Source of the DNA: [Leptolyngbya] sp. JSC-1
Lineage (GTDB): Bacteria; Cyanobacteriota; Cyanobacteriia; Elainellales; Elainellaceae
Direction of reading: 5' to 3'
Assembly: GCA_000733415.1 (NCBI GenBank)
Contig: KL662191.1
Location: forward strand, 99,731-163,730
DNA: 64,000 nucleotides
Positions 24,521-33,802 of this stretch are shown here, in pieces. Made by a program: the position numbers and the translations under genes. Under the pieces are notes generated by a model, which saw only the letters and a list, made by a program, of their open reading frames with translations, was not told where the DNA came from and searched no databases. Positions within the stretch are counted from its first letter, which is position 1, and every line of letters starts with the position of its first letter.

Positions 24521-26359
24521 ATGACCATCCCCTGTCTCTCTACGGTTCTACGGCAGCTCCGAGGTTTTCACCAATCCCTTTCAGTTTTTCAATATTCCGG
24601 TCGGGCCGTGCAGTTGGTTTGGACCACCGATCACCTGCTGACGATTAGTCTGGCCATTTTGACGATTTTGACAGGTTTACTGCCCGGTGCCATTGCCTAC
24701 TTGGGCAAGCTGATTGTCGATGGAGTAGTGCAGGCAGCCCAGTCTGGTTTAGCAACAGATCGCTGGCGGACATTTCAGTATGTAGGGCTGGAGGCCGTGG
24801 CGATTGTGCTGCAATCGGGCTGTCAGCAGGGGATGCTGTTGTGTCAGGCATTGCTGAAACCGCTGTTGGCTCACACGATTGGCCTGCTCATCCTAGAAAA
24901 AGCCCTGACGTTAGAGATGAGCCACTTCGAGGATGCCGAGTTTTATGACAAGATGACTCGCGCTCGCGAAGGTGCGGCCTATCGACCCTTGAATGTGGTC
25001 AACCGCACGTTTGGCTTTGTCAAAGATGGCTTGTCGATTCTCACCTTTAGCGGCTTGCTACTGCAATTTTCTGGATGGGCCGTGCTGTTACTGATGGTGG
25101 CGGCCATCCCCGCTTTTTTTGCCGAAACCCGATTTGCGCGAGACAGCTTTCGCTTGTTTAGCTGGCGGGTACCCGAAACGCGAGAGCGTCATTACCTAGA
25201 GGTACTGCTGGGGCGCGAAGACTACGCAATGGAGGTGAAGCTCTATCAGTTGGGCGACATGCTGGTGAGTCGCTATCGGCAAATCTTTGAGCGAGTGTAT
25301 GCCGAAGATCGAAACCTGAATGTACGCCGCACGGTTTGGAGCTATTTGCTGGGGTTGATTAGCACTGCTGCTTTCTACGGCACCTATGTCTGGATCATCC
25401 TCGAAGCGATTGCTGGACGCATTTCGATTGGTGATTTGACCATGTATCTGGTCGTGTTCCGGCAGGGGCAGTCTACCTTTTCTCTCATCCTCAGCTCGAT
25501 CAGCGGCATGTATGAGGACAATCTGTATCTAGCGACGTTGTACGAATTCCTAGAAGAACCGGTTCCAGACCCGCCCGGATATGCTGCCTATGGCCCCCAG
25601 CCCGACGACGGCATTCGGTTTGAGAATGTCAGCTTTACCTATCCCGGCAACGATCGGCCTGCCCTCAACAACGTCACGTTTCATCTAGCACCGGGCCAAA
25701 AGCTGGCAATTGTCGGCAAAAACGGCTCTGGCAAAACAACCCTGATCAAACTACTGACGCGCCTCTACACCCCCACATCCGGACGAATTCTGCTAGACGG
25801 ACGCGATCTGCAAGAGTGGGATATCGACGTGTTGCAGCAGCGCATTGGCGTGATTTTTCAGCACTTTGTCCGCTACCAATTCACGGTGGGAGAAAACGTG
25901 GGCGTAGGTGATGTGGCAAACCTGATGGATCAGCAGCGTTGGGAAGTGGCGACCGATAAGGGAACGGCACTTCCCTTTATCGCAGAACTGCCGGAGCAAT
26001 TTTCTACTCGCCTGGGCAAGTGGTTCAAAAGTGGCCGCGAGCTTTCCGGCGGTCAATGGCAAAAAATTGCCCTGTCGCGAGCCTTCATGCGCGCCAATGC
26101 CGACATTTTGATTTTGGACGAACCTACATCTGCCGTGGATGCGGAAGCCGAAGCCGAAATTTTTAGCCGCCTCAAGGCACTGACGCAAAACCAGATGGCG
26201 ATTTTGATTTCCCACCGCTTTTCTACCGTGCGCATGGCAGATCAAATTATGGTACTGACTGAGGGAAAAGTGCTAGAGCAGGGCACCCACGAGGAATTAA
26301 TGCAGCAAAACGGACGCTATGCCCAGCTTTTTGCCCTACAGGCGGCTGGCTATCGTTGA
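24521..26359 (+). CDS. ABC exporter, fused permease and ATPase
   Basis: 612-residue half-transporter of the multidrug/peptide exporter type. The N-terminal transmembrane domain (about residues 35-330) has six spans, with the family loop LTLEMSHFEDAEFYDKMTRA. The nucleotide-binding domain carries Walker A GKNGSGKTT (about 400), signature ELSGGQWQKIAL, Walker B ILILDEPTSAVDA and the H-loop LISHRF. The NVSFTYPGNDRPALNNV segment opens the ATPase domain. The substrate is unknown. It ends 6 bases from the convergent nucleotidyltransferase gene. Confidence 0.93.
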   Translation: MTIPCLSTVLRQLRGFHQSLSVFQYSGRAVQLVWTTDHLLTISLAILTILTGLLPGAIAYLGKLIVDGVVQAAQSGLATDRWRTFQYVGLEAVAIVLQSGCQQGMLLCQALLKPLLAHTIGLLILEKALTLEMSHFEDAEFYDKMTRAREGAAYRPLNVVNRTFGFVKDGLSILTFSGLLLQFSGWAVLLLMVAAIPAFFAETRFARDSFRLFSWRVPETRERHYLEVLLGREDYAMEVKLYQLGDMLVSRYRQIFERVYAEDRNLNVRRTVWSYLLGLISTAAFYGTYVWIILEAIAGRISIGDLTMYLVVFRQGQSTFSLILSSISGMYEDNLYLATLYEFLEEPVPDPPGYAAYGPQPDDGIRFENVSFTYPGNDRPALNNVTFHLAPGQKLAIVGKNGSGKTTLIKLLTRLYTPTSGRILLDGRDLQEWDIDVLQQRIGVIFQHFVRYQFTVGENVGVGDVANLMDQQRWEVATDKGTALPFIAELPEQFSTRLGKWFKSGRELSGGQWQKIALSRAFMRANADILILDEPTSAVDAEAEAEIFSRLKALTQNQMAILISHRFSTVRMADQIMVLTEGKVLEQGTHEELMQQNGRYAQLFALQAAGYR

Positions 26360-26365
26360 TTTAGC

Positions 26366-29134
26366 TTACTTCAGTGGAAATTGGGCTGTCAGCAATGCCT
26401 TGGCTTCGGCTCGGCTGTGAATTTCGCCATCTAGGGTGGCATTTAGCAACTGGTCCAATATCTGCTTGTACTGCCGTCCGGGTTTGTAGCCCAGCGCTTT
26501 TAGATCATTGCCATCGAGTGGAGCCTTCACCTGCGACCAATGGATCAGGTATTGCCAGATTTGGTGGCGAATCGGTCGCGGTACGCTCACAGCTACCAAA
26601 ATCAATGTGGGTAAATCGTACTGACTCAGTTCTCGTACTACCTGACTTGGACGTTGGCAGTGAGAGAGCGCCGCGACAATCGCGGTTTGATTTTGATCCA
26701 ACGCTTGTAATCGCTGCACGCTTTCGGCAGGCAACTGGAAGTTTGTAGCAACCTTGACTCGCGCCTCAGTTTCCAAATGGAATAGCATCAGTTCCAACAA
26801 GATCAGCCAATGTTCCAAGTTGGCGAGTTGATAGTGCTCCGCACCGCCTAGAGGATGAATAAAGTACCTCAGCCAACGGTCTACCAAACGCAACTGCCAC
26901 CAGAGCGTATCGTTTAGCTCCAAGTCTGGATGAATGCAGCAAATCGCGCCCAAATCCGACAGTAGCTGAAGTGCAGCTTTCCAGTAGCGGGCTTCCAGGA
27001 TATAGCGTAACTCTTGCCGCAACCGGGTTTGTAGGGCTGGCGTTTTCTCCACTTCTGCCTGAATGCGGTGGTAGATGCCGCTAGCAATAGCAGTGCGAAT
27101 ATAGCCCTCGGTCTGGGGATCGATCTCAAAGCCCAAACGAACCGCAAACCGCACGGCTCGGTAGATGCGAGTCGGGTCTTCGATAAAGCTGTTGGCGTGT
27201 AGAACCCGAATCTGCTTGGCTCGTAGGTCTACTACTCCGCCAAAGAAATCCAGCAGTTCCCCCATGCGGGGAGGCGTCAGCCGAATGGCTAGAGCATTGA
27301 TCGTAAAATCGCGCCGGTAAAGGTCTTGCCGAATCGAGCTGGCTTCCACCTCTGGGTTGGCCGCCGGATAGGGATAGAACTCGGTGCGGGCCGTGGCAAT
27401 ATCAATCCAGAGGGAATCTAGCACCGGATCATGGTGCCACAGCAGCGCCGCCGTTTGAAACCGACCGTGGATTTGCAGCCGCGCTGCTGGGTAAAGTTGC
27501 TGGAGCGCTTTTGCCATTGCTACTCCTGCCGCCTGATCTGCCGCACGGTGAAACCCATCGACGACTAAATCAATGTCATCGAGCAACAAGGGCTGGCCGG
27601 GTTTTGCCAACAGCAGATCGCGCACCGCACCCCCCACTAGATAAAGCTGCCATCCCCGCTGTTCGGCCTGTTTCGCCGCTTCTAGCAGCAGATCCCACAG
27701 AGCCGGAAGCAACCGCTGTCGCAGCAGAGTTTGCACCACTCCCGGCAGCAGGCAGTAATCTCGCAGCGTTTGTTCAGCCTCCGGAACTGCTTGGTCTTGT
27801 TCTCGTAATCCAGCTTGATGCAGTTCGCGCAACACATCGGTGCGAGTGACGATGCCAACCAGCTGACTGGCATCCAAAACCGGCAAACGACCAATATCAA
27901 ACGTCATCATCAGCGATTCGATTTCCGGCAGCGGCGTATCGGGCGTAATTGTTTTCAAATTCGTGGTCATGTAGCCCTTCACCGGTGCATGACTAAATCC
28001 GTGATGCAGGGCAATATCCAGGTCGCGTCGCGAAATAATCCCCACGAGCTGGTCATTGGCATCCACCACTGATAAACCAGAGTGACCATAGCGCAACAGA
28101 ATCCGCTGGGCTTCGGCAATCGTGGTTTCGGGGCGAATTGTGCGGACTGGAGACGACATCAAGTCACGAGCGGTAGGTGGTTGGGGCACCTGCCGCCGGA
28201 GTGAATCAATCAGCTCTTGCAGCACAGCTTCTGGATCGGCTCCGCGTAAAGTCATGGCAGCCGCTCGACTGTGCCCCCCTCCGCCCCATTTCTGAAACAG
28301 CGCTCCCAAATTGAAGCTTTGCATTGAAGCAGCCCCAGCACTGCTGCGTGCCCGACCAATCACCGTCAGCCGTTCTTCGGTTTCGCTAATCGGATAGCGT
28401 GCTGCCAACAGCAACACATCCACTTCGGTTAGGGTGAGTAACCGCGAGGCCAGATTCGACAGTCCCGCCACATAGGTTTCTACCGACAGCAGTACCCAGG
28501 CCAGACAGTAGCCCCGCAGGGTTTCGGTTTGTAGGTTCTCTAACGCCACTGAGAGTAAATCTTGCAGTTGGGGAGAAAGACCCGGCTCCACATATTCGGC
28601 AATCGCTCGCAAATTCGCCCCCTGCTGCATCAGCCAAGTCAAGGCCGCCGCATCCCGCACAGTAGCGTGATCAAAGGTGAGTGAACCTGTATCGACATGC
28701 ACCCCCAGTGCCATCACGGTAGCTTCCACCGGAGACAGAGAAATCTGATGTGCCTGAAGCTGTTCCGCCACCAGCGTGGTCACTGCCCCAATCGCTGCGA
28801 TGCGTCGTTCCGTTGCTGCAATATCCGACTCGGCCTCTAGATGATGGTCGTAGACAATCACCTCCACCCCTGGCAGATCCAGCCATTCCGCCGCCTTCCC
28901 CAACCGATCCCGCTGCTGAGCATCCACCACAATTACGGTGCGAATCTGCTCTGGCGTTACTGACCGGCGTTCAATCAAAGCATATTCATCCCGATGCAGC
29001 GCCAAAAAATCGCGTACCGCTGGGTGCGCCCCACCCGTCAGCACAATCCTGGCTCCCGGATACAGCCGCGACAAACCCACCGCTGCCCCCAGCGTGTCAA
29101 AATCAGCAGTGATGTGGCAAAGAATTAAATCCAT
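26366..29134 (-). CDS. DHH phosphoesterase - CBS pair - tRNA nucleotidyltransferase fusion
   Basis: 922 residues in three modules. Residues 1-310: DHH/DHHA1 phosphoesterase (HITADFDTLGAA, VVDAQQR, YDHHLEAE, GGGGHSRAAAMTLRG). About 320-440: two CBS domains (RTIRPETTIAEAQ; MTTNLKTITPDTPLPEIES), ligand-sensing. From about 480: class II nucleotidyltransferase head with LYLVGGAVRDLLLA, the metal-binding DDIDLVVDG, RRDFTINALAI and EDPTRIYRAVRF, then an all-helical tail. This architecture is known for A-adding tRNA nucleotidyltransferases in bacteria with split CC- and A-adding enzymes. CBS regulation by nucleotides is inference. Confidence 0.93.
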   Translation of the reverse strand: MDLILCHITADFDTLGAAVGLSRLYPGARIVLTGGAHPAVRDFLALHRDEYALIERRSVTPEQIRTVIVVDAQQRDRLGKAAEWLDLPGVEVIVYDHHLEAESDIAATERRIAAIGAVTTLVAEQLQAHQISLSPVEATVMALGVHVDTGSLTFDHATVRDAAALTWLMQQGANLRAIAEYVEPGLSPQLQDLLSVALENLQTETLRGYCLAWVLLSVETYVAGLSNLASRLLTLTEVDVLLLAARYPISETEERLTVIGRARSSAGAASMQSFNLGALFQKWGGGGHSRAAAMTLRGADPEAVLQELIDSLRRQVPQPPTARDLMSSPVRTIRPETTIAEAQRILLRYGHSGLSVVDANDQLVGIISRRDLDIALHHGFSHAPVKGYMTTNLKTITPDTPLPEIESLMMTFDIGRLPVLDASQLVGIVTRTDVLRELHQAGLREQDQAVPEAEQTLRDYCLLPGVVQTLLRQRLLPALWDLLLEAAKQAEQRGWQLYLVGGAVRDLLLAKPGQPLLLDDIDLVVDGFHRAADQAAGVAMAKALQQLYPAARLQIHGRFQTAALLWHHDPVLDSLWIDIATARTEFYPYPAANPEVEASSIRQDLYRRDFTINALAIRLTPPRMGELLDFFGGVVDLRAKQIRVLHANSFIEDPTRIYRAVRFAVRLGFEIDPQTEGYIRTAIASGIYHRIQAEVEKTPALQTRLRQELRYILEARYWKAALQLLSDLGAICCIHPDLELNDTLWWQLRLVDRWLRYFIHPLGGAEHYQLANLEHWLILLELMLFHLETEARVKVATNFQLPAESVQRLQALDQNQTAIVAALSHCQRPSQVVRELSQYDLPTLILVAVSVPRPIRHQIWQYLIHWSQVKAPLDGNDLKALGYKPGRQYKQILDQLLNATLDGEIHSRAEAKALLTAQFPLK

Positions 29135-29157
29135 AACTCAAGCCTGAAGCACCAGCC

Positions 29158-29188
29158 CAAACTCAAAACTCAAAACTCAAAACTCAAG
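29158..29188. repeat. Heptamer tandem repeat (CAAAACT)n
   Basis: CAAACTCAAAACTCAAAACT and continuation: about four units of CAAAACT, the complement of the TTTTGAG units found before arsS and elsewhere. It lies in the spacer before psbZ. Confidence 0.9.
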
Positions 29189-29340
29189 CCACTGCTACGC
29201 AGAAGCAAGCTACAAAACTTCCCTCCCGGCTTCATCCTTCCAGAGCGTGTCACTTTCTGATAGCTTACTAGCATGGGCAATGCGTTGGCGCATCAATGCC
29301 TAATTGCTGTATTGTCCGATGCTGTACTGGGAGGATAACA

Positions 29341-29529
29341 ATGTCCATTCTGTTCCAACTTGCTCTCGCTGCTCTAGTGATTCTGTCGTTCGTCATGGTC
29401 GTTGGTGTACCGGTCGCCTATGCCTCTCCCCAGAATTGGGAGCAATCTAAGCGCCTGATTCTGCTAGGCTCTGGTGCTTGGGTCGTGCTGGTGCTGCTGG
29501 TGGGTGGATTGAACTATTTTGTCGTCTAA
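29341..29529 (+). CDS. psbZ: Photosystem II core protein PsbZ (Ycf9)
   Basis: 62-residue two-span thylakoid membrane protein (MSILFQLALAALVILSF; RLILLGSGAWVVLVLL) with the conserved connecting loop YASPQNWEQSKR. It stabilises the photosystem II-antenna interface. Start chosen at the ATG that matches the family N-terminus, with a good ribosome site GGGAGG 6 bases upstream; an in-frame codon 15 residues earlier is not used. It is followed by ribH on the same strand across a 12-bp tandem repeat. psbZ-ribH adjacency is seen in other cyanobacteria (from memory). Confidence 0.97.
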   Translation: MSILFQLALAALVILSFVMVVGVPVAYASPQNWEQSKRLILLGSGAWVVLVLLVGGLNYFVV

Positions 29530-29553
29530 GCTGGAAACAGACCCGGTTCACTC

Positions 29554-29612
29554 GCTCGGCAAAATGCTCGGCAAAATGCTCGGCAAAATGCTCGGCAAAA
29601 TGCTCGGCAAAG
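29554..29612. repeat. 12-bp tandem repeat, five units, psbZ-ribH spacer
   Basis: GCTCGGCAAAAT repeated five times (last unit GCTCGGCAAAG). It fills most of the 98-base spacer, ending 15 bases before the ribH ATG. Confidence 0.95.
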
Positions 29613-29627
29613 TAGAGATTTAATAAT

Positions 29628-30206
29628 ATGACTGTTTTTGAGGGTACTTTTACTGACACTGGTTCCTTGCGGTTTGGCATTGTCATTGGTCGGTTTAACG
29701 ATTTGGTGACCGGCAAACTGCTGGAAGGGTGTCAAGATTGTCTCAAGCGTCATGGGATTAACCCTGACCCCCAGGGTACTCAGGTTGATTATGTCTGGGT
29801 TCCTGGTAGCTTTGAAATTCCTCTACTGGCGCGGCAACTGGCGCTAACCCATCGATACGATGCGATTATTTGCCTGGGTGCAGTGATCCGGGGTTCTACC
29901 CCCCATTTTGACTATGTATCGGCAGAAGTGTCGAAAGGCATTGCTGCAGTTGGGCTACAAACCGGCGTCCCCATCATCTTTGGTGTGCTGACGACCGATA
30001 CAATGCAACAGGCCCTAGAGCGGGCTGGCATTAAGAGCAACAAGGGCTGGGAGTATGCCATGAGCGCGATTGAGCTAGCTAGCCTAATGCGGCAAATCAA
30101 GGCCATTAGCCCAGACGTGAACGGCAATAGCCTATCGGGGAGTGCCAATCCTCAATCTCTACCGGCTGCCATGAAGCAGGCCAATCCACCCGAGTTGGAG
30201 GGTTAA
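29628..30206 (+). CDS. ribH: 6,7-dimethyl-8-ribityllumazine synthase
   Basis: Penultimate enzyme of riboflavin synthesis, condensing 5-amino-6-ribitylaminouracil with dihydroxybutanone phosphate. Family motifs: FGIVIGRFNDLVTGKLLEG, WVPGSFEIPLLARQLA, ICLGAVIRGSTPHFDYV (with the substrate-binding residues) and PIIFGVLTTDTMQQALERAG with NKGWEYAMSAIELA. The C-terminus carries about 30 extra residues (SPDVNGNSLSGSANPQSL) beyond the usual 160, a cyanobacterial habit. The start follows directly on the tandem-repeat spacer. Confidence 0.97.
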   Translation: MTVFEGTFTDTGSLRFGIVIGRFNDLVTGKLLEGCQDCLKRHGINPDPQGTQVDYVWVPGSFEIPLLARQLALTHRYDAIICLGAVIRGSTPHFDYVSAEVSKGIAAVGLQTGVPIIFGVLTTDTMQQALERAGIKSNKGWEYAMSAIELASLMRQIKAISPDVNGNSLSGSANPQSLPAAMKQANPPELEG

Positions 30207-30239
30207 CCTAGAGCTAAGCTCTCGATCGGAGAAACCGCA

Positions 30240-30766
30240 ATGCTGACGACCGCTCCAACTATGCCTCTTGACGCTTTCCTAGAGCGTCCCCCAGAGCATA
30301 CTGAGTATGGGCAGCTAATCGAGAAAAAACATCTGACGGCAAAAACCGGACGAATTCAAGCGAAACTAGCCTACTATTGGCGGACTCATTTGCTCAGCAG
30401 CAATCAGGGTGGCGAAGGTTATGTCGAACCCCCCTGTCGCACCACGGGCCGGGTCCGCTGTCCGGATGTGGCCTATCTGACACCGGATCTGGTAGCCCAG
30501 CATGGCGACTTCAAAGTTCTGCCCCAGAGTTTTTCACTGATTGCTGAAGTCATCTCCCCCACCGACGAAGCCGAAGAGGTGTTTACTAAAGTCAGAGAAT
30601 ATCTTACTTCACAGGTTATGCTGAGGCTTGGTCAGTGATGCCAGAAAGCCAGTGGGTGCTGGTGATCACGGCCAACCAGCAAATTCTCTACAGCCCTGAG
30701 CAGACCGCGGCTACACAGCAAGCCTTGCCCAGTTTTACTGTGGCAGTAACTGAATTGATTGCCTAG
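30240..30766 (+). pseudogene. Uma2 family gene with a frameshift
   Basis: The first 124 codons encode a Uma2 protein (VRCPDVAYLTP, FSLIAEVISPTDEAEEVFTK, VREYLTS). Right after EYLTS the frame jumps: the next frame reads GYAEAWSVMPESQWVLVITA and runs to a normal end VAVTELIA-stop at 30766. The expected family reading is EYL-x-x-G-x-x-E-x-W, so a single-base loss (or equivalent) near 30610-30616 is indicated. The zero frame stops 28 bases later. It is recent decay or a sequencing error, because both halves are otherwise clean. Confidence 0.88.
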
Positions 30767-30856
30767 CAACCGCTGCTAGAAACCATCGCTAGAAACCATC
30801 AACGAACTCTTGACAGATCTGGCAGAAATCGGGATACTAGTAAAGGTCACAAACAC

Positions 30857-30928
30857 GCGGGTGTAGCTCAGTGGTAGAGCGCAACCTTGCCAAGGTTGAT
30901 GTCGTGGGTTCGAATCCCATCACCCGCT
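30857..30928 (+). tRNA. tRNA-Gly (anticodon GCC)
   Basis: Full cloverleaf: acceptor GCGGGTG/CACCCGC, D arm GCTC...GAGC, anticodon arm CAACC-TTGCCAA-GGTTG with GCC, and T arm GTGGG-TTCGAAT-CCCAT. CCA is not encoded. Confidence 0.97.
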
Positions 30929-31052
30929 TCCAAACAGAATTTCTCAGTTTACCCTGGAAGATTTTTAATTGGGAAGTTTTGGCTTATTCAGGATGCTAAG
31001 CAGTCAAGCGTTTCTGATTACAGCCCTCCTAATCCTGCCCTCTAGTTAAACC

Positions 31053-31078
31053 GACCCCAAGCAAAACAAGTTGGGGTC
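31053..31078 (-). terminator. Candidate terminator hairpin
   Basis: GACCCCAA / TTGGGGTC with a 10-nt loop, 18 bases beyond the stop of the following minus-strand gene; only a weak T-rich tail (GGTTTAA). Confidence 0.55.
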
Positions 31079-31095
31079 AATTAGGGCGTAGCTAT

Positions 31096-31479
31096 CTACC
31101 CAGCTTTCTGCTCGTGATAGCTGGAAATGTGCTCGTATACCTCATCTGGAAACTGTAGATCCCGGTAGACATTGCAGGCATCCGGATCGTCTGGATTAGG
31201 ACAGATCGGAAACTCTTGTTGGCTTTGCCATTCTAGAATCCGGTCGCGCTTGGGTGGGTTGTAGTCCTTTCCCTGCACCTGCTGCACGAGCGCTTTCGCC
31301 TCAGTTTCGCTAAAATCGGAATCTTTTTGCAGATACTCAATCAGTTCCGCTTCGCTGATAAAGTGACGGGCAATCATAGCAAAGGTCAGGCGGCCATAGT
31401 GACCGATATCCTGACCTGCCTCTAGTGCATCTAGCAGGTGGGCCATCATACTGCTTTTGCGTAACGCTTCGATTGACAT
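31096..31479 (-). CDS. Conserved cyanobacterial protein of unknown function
   Basis: 127 residues, soluble, mostly helical in the first 90 (MMAHLLDALEAGQDIGHYGR; LIEYLQKDSDFSETEAKALV). Then a Cys-containing segment FPICPNPDDPDACNVYRDL and a C-terminus YEHISSYHEQKAG. The two Cys, 10 residues apart in an Asp/Pro-rich loop, could bind a metal. I recall close relatives throughout cyanobacteria but no function. The start ATG is the only good choice. It stands alone on its strand, with a hairpin at its end. Confidence 0.82.
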   Translation of the reverse strand: MSIEALRKSSMMAHLLDALEAGQDIGHYGRLTFAMIARHFISEAELIEYLQKDSDFSETEAKALVQQVQGKDYNPPKRDRILEWQSQQEFPICPNPDDPDACNVYRDLQFPDEVYEHISSYHEQKAG

Positions 31480-31752
31480 AACGGTATTGCTATATTGCTG
31501 AATTGGTGTTTACTTCAACGGCCTAGTGCAACAGTCCTAGAACTGTTATAAAAACTATGCTTGGCTTCGCCGTCTGTCCAAAGCGTTATTTAGTTCAATT
31601 GTACTATACAACCAAATGGTGACTTTCTACCTGACTTTTGGGTGACAGGACCTGACTTTCGATTCCGGCAACTCTGATTAGATTGAAGAAGATTGAATGG
31701 ATGAGAAGCTGCTAGGAACACAGACCCTACCCTGACCCCAGGAAGTACACCA

Positions 31753-32283
31753 ATGACAGCCACGCCCCAATTAAACCAGGATGTATCACTCGAATTTCAA
31801 CGGTTTTTGCAGAAAGTTCGTTTGCTTGATCTAAAACCGATTGCGTCTCAGCTCATACAAGCTCAGCCCCAACGTGCTCCTCAAAGCATTGTCCGAGCCA
31901 TTGCCGATTATCTTGAGTTTCTGTACCTTGTTGATCGCCATCCTCACCTGCAGCTGGTTCCGACGGTTGAAGTCGATGAAGTTTGGCATCATCACATTCT
32001 TGATACTCGCAAATATGCAGGAGATTGCCAGCTGCTGTTTGGTAAATTTATTCACCACGCTACTTATGTTGGCACCTACAGCGAGGAAGAACGTCTGGCA
32101 CAGTTGCAGGCTTTTACTCTAACGCAGACACTATATCGGCATTATTTTGGCCGCACAATTGGGTCAATTCCAGCCGACTGCGAATTGTGGGTAGATAATA
32201 CTTCCCAAAACCGCTCAGCAGTTCAAGCCACCGTGAACCGTCTGCCGGATGAAGTATTTAACCTGATGAAGTATACAACCTGA
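31753..32283 (+). CDS. GRDP-like (DUF1399) protein
   Basis: 176 residues resembling the conserved core of glycine-rich domain-containing proteins: PTVEVDEVWHHHILDTRKYAGDC, written in parts as VDEVWHHHILDT and YAGDCQLLFGKFIHH, then TQTLYRHYFGR. The clustered His residues of VWHHH and FIHH suggest a metal or ligand site. Bacterial members are short and lack the glycine-rich part of the plant proteins; their role is unknown. GGAAG lies 8 bases before the ATG. It is convergent with the exosortase gene. Confidence 0.78.
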   Translation: MTATPQLNQDVSLEFQRFLQKVRLLDLKPIASQLIQAQPQRAPQSIVRAIADYLEFLYLVDRHPHLQLVPTVEVDEVWHHHILDTRKYAGDCQLLFGKFIHHATYVGTYSEEERLAQLQAFTLTQTLYRHYFGRTIGSIPADCELWVDNTSQNRSAVQATVNRLPDEVFNLMKYTT

Positions 32284-32324
32284 TGGGACAAGCAAGGTAG
32301 TTCCTAACTCACCCTTGGCTGTTG

Positions 32325-33170
32325 CTAAATGGCCCTTTTGCGCTGCCACAATTCCAAGCGATAGAGCATCCAGTAAACGCCAGCAAATAAAACAACGGCT
32401 AAGACTCCGAACAGCAGTAAACCCTCTCCTTCATGCCAATAGAGAAAAGCTGGCTGGTCCTTGGGACTTGCTAGAGTGGCCATGATCGCTATCCGTATAC
32501 CATTCACGCTAAACCCTATTAAAGCGGCAGCGAGAAACGCTACGATTTGCTTAGCTCGACGAACTGGATAAAGCGTCAGGCAGATCACGGCCATTCCTAC
32601 CAGGTAGATTGAGCCTTCTAGACCAGAGCAGTTGTCGTAAACTTCGATCGTGCCCGCAGAAGTTGTGATCCAAACATCCTGATGAGAAGCTGCGAAGCCA
32701 CTATAGGACAGGAGTAAGGTGGCAAACTTTGCCGTCAAGGGAGCAATATCAACCAAGTTCAGCAAAATACCAGGAACGCCCAAGAAAAACATGATGGCTA
32801 GCTCACGTCGGTATTGCCATAACCCTCGAAATCCAGAAGCAATTAGGGCTACAGCTAGAGCTGAAACCAAAGGAAACAGACGTAACTCTAGCTGCTGATT
32901 ACTCGAAAGGATGACACTCCGCCAAACCAGCCAGCCGATTAGCCCAGTTCCGGTAAAGCTAGCCAGCAAATTGTGCTGGTAAATGAAGTTTGGATGATTT
33001 TCCCAAAGCAGTGTGGCAGCCGCTAGCAGAAACAAAATGCTCATACCGAAGTAAGCAATGTCTCCAGTGCGCCAGACAACGGCTAGATAAATACCAAATA
33101 AGCAAGCAATCAGGGCCAACAAGCCGTATTGAGGATGCTTGAATAGCTGTGTGAGGTTAAAATCTGTCAT
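32325..33170 (-). CDS. Cyanoexosortase (PEP-CTERM protein-sorting transpeptidase)
   Basis: 281-residue polytopic membrane protein with about eight spans and the exosortase catalytic triad: Cys181 in YDNCSGLEGS, Arg226 in NGIRIAIM and His246 in YWHEGEG. Exosortases cleave PEP-CTERM signals and are tied to extracellular polysaccharide production. The length and the motif NCSGLEGS with HEGEG fit the cyanoexosortase A group. No PEP-CTERM substrate, associated accessory gene or polysaccharide cluster is visible within the window, so it is an orphan here. The gene looks more A+T-rich than its neighbours and borders an A+T-rich gene-poor stretch. Confidence 0.88.
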   Translation of the reverse strand: MTDFNLTQLFKHPQYGLLALIACLFGIYLAVVWRTGDIAYFGMSILFLLAAATLLWENHPNFIYQHNLLASFTGTGLIGWLVWRSVILSSNQQLELRLFPLVSALAVALIASGFRGLWQYRRELAIMFFLGVPGILLNLVDIAPLTAKFATLLLSYSGFAASHQDVWITTSAGTIEVYDNCSGLEGSIYLVGMAVICLTLYPVRRAKQIVAFLAAALIGFSVNGIRIAIMATLASPKDQPAFLYWHEGEGLLLFGVLAVVLFAGVYWMLYRLELWQRKRAI

Positions 33171-33802
33171 AGGCTGGTTTTATTTTTTCGGCTGCACTAT
33201 TAGCTGCGCCAGCAGAACTGAAGTAAACTACGTTGCTGGGTTAGACAGCTCACGGACCCTCATCCCTTTCATACCATCTCCCCTTTTCTACGAAAAAACA
33301 CGTAAAAGGCGGGTGAAGTCAATGCAACAAATTGTATTTTTACAATGAAGTTCTGATAGCTTTAAGATAACGCTTGGAATTTCTTAGCACCGGGGATTGA
33401 TGGCTGTTAACGAGGGGTTAACGAGAGAAGATTTGATTAATAAATGCCAGAATAACGCGAATATTTGAAGACTAAAGCTAAATACGAAATTTACATACAA
33501 GAATTATTTGAAGATGAGATTCTTGATTCTAAAGATTTTTACCCAAAAATAATTCCAAAACAACAAATTTCTGGAACTAGAATCAGAATCTAAATATATT
33601 TTCAACAGTAGTTATTTAACAAAAACAGACAATGAGATAACGCAAATATAATTACACGAAAAATCTACACTTATGTGTAAGCAAAGAATATATAAAACTT
33701 TAAAGTATTCGAAGAAGCTGATTGAGCTGATTGAAAAGGATCTTGTCGTTTGGATCCGCCCCCTTTTCTGGGATGGCCGTAGGGCTATAATTCCGTACCA
33801 GC
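33171..33802. other. A+T-rich gene-poor region upstream of the exosortase
   Basis: No gene of convincing length or family. From about 33340 to 33720 the sequence is markedly A+T-rich and short of open frames, with a GTTAACGAG direct repeat near 33406-33426. After 33750 composition returns to normal. The area may be a remnant of inserted DNA; nothing identifies its source. Confidence 0.5.

Noticed and set aside
29554..29612. 12-bp array as CRISPR or regulator sites
   Set aside because: Units are contiguous and asymmetric; simple tandem repeat.
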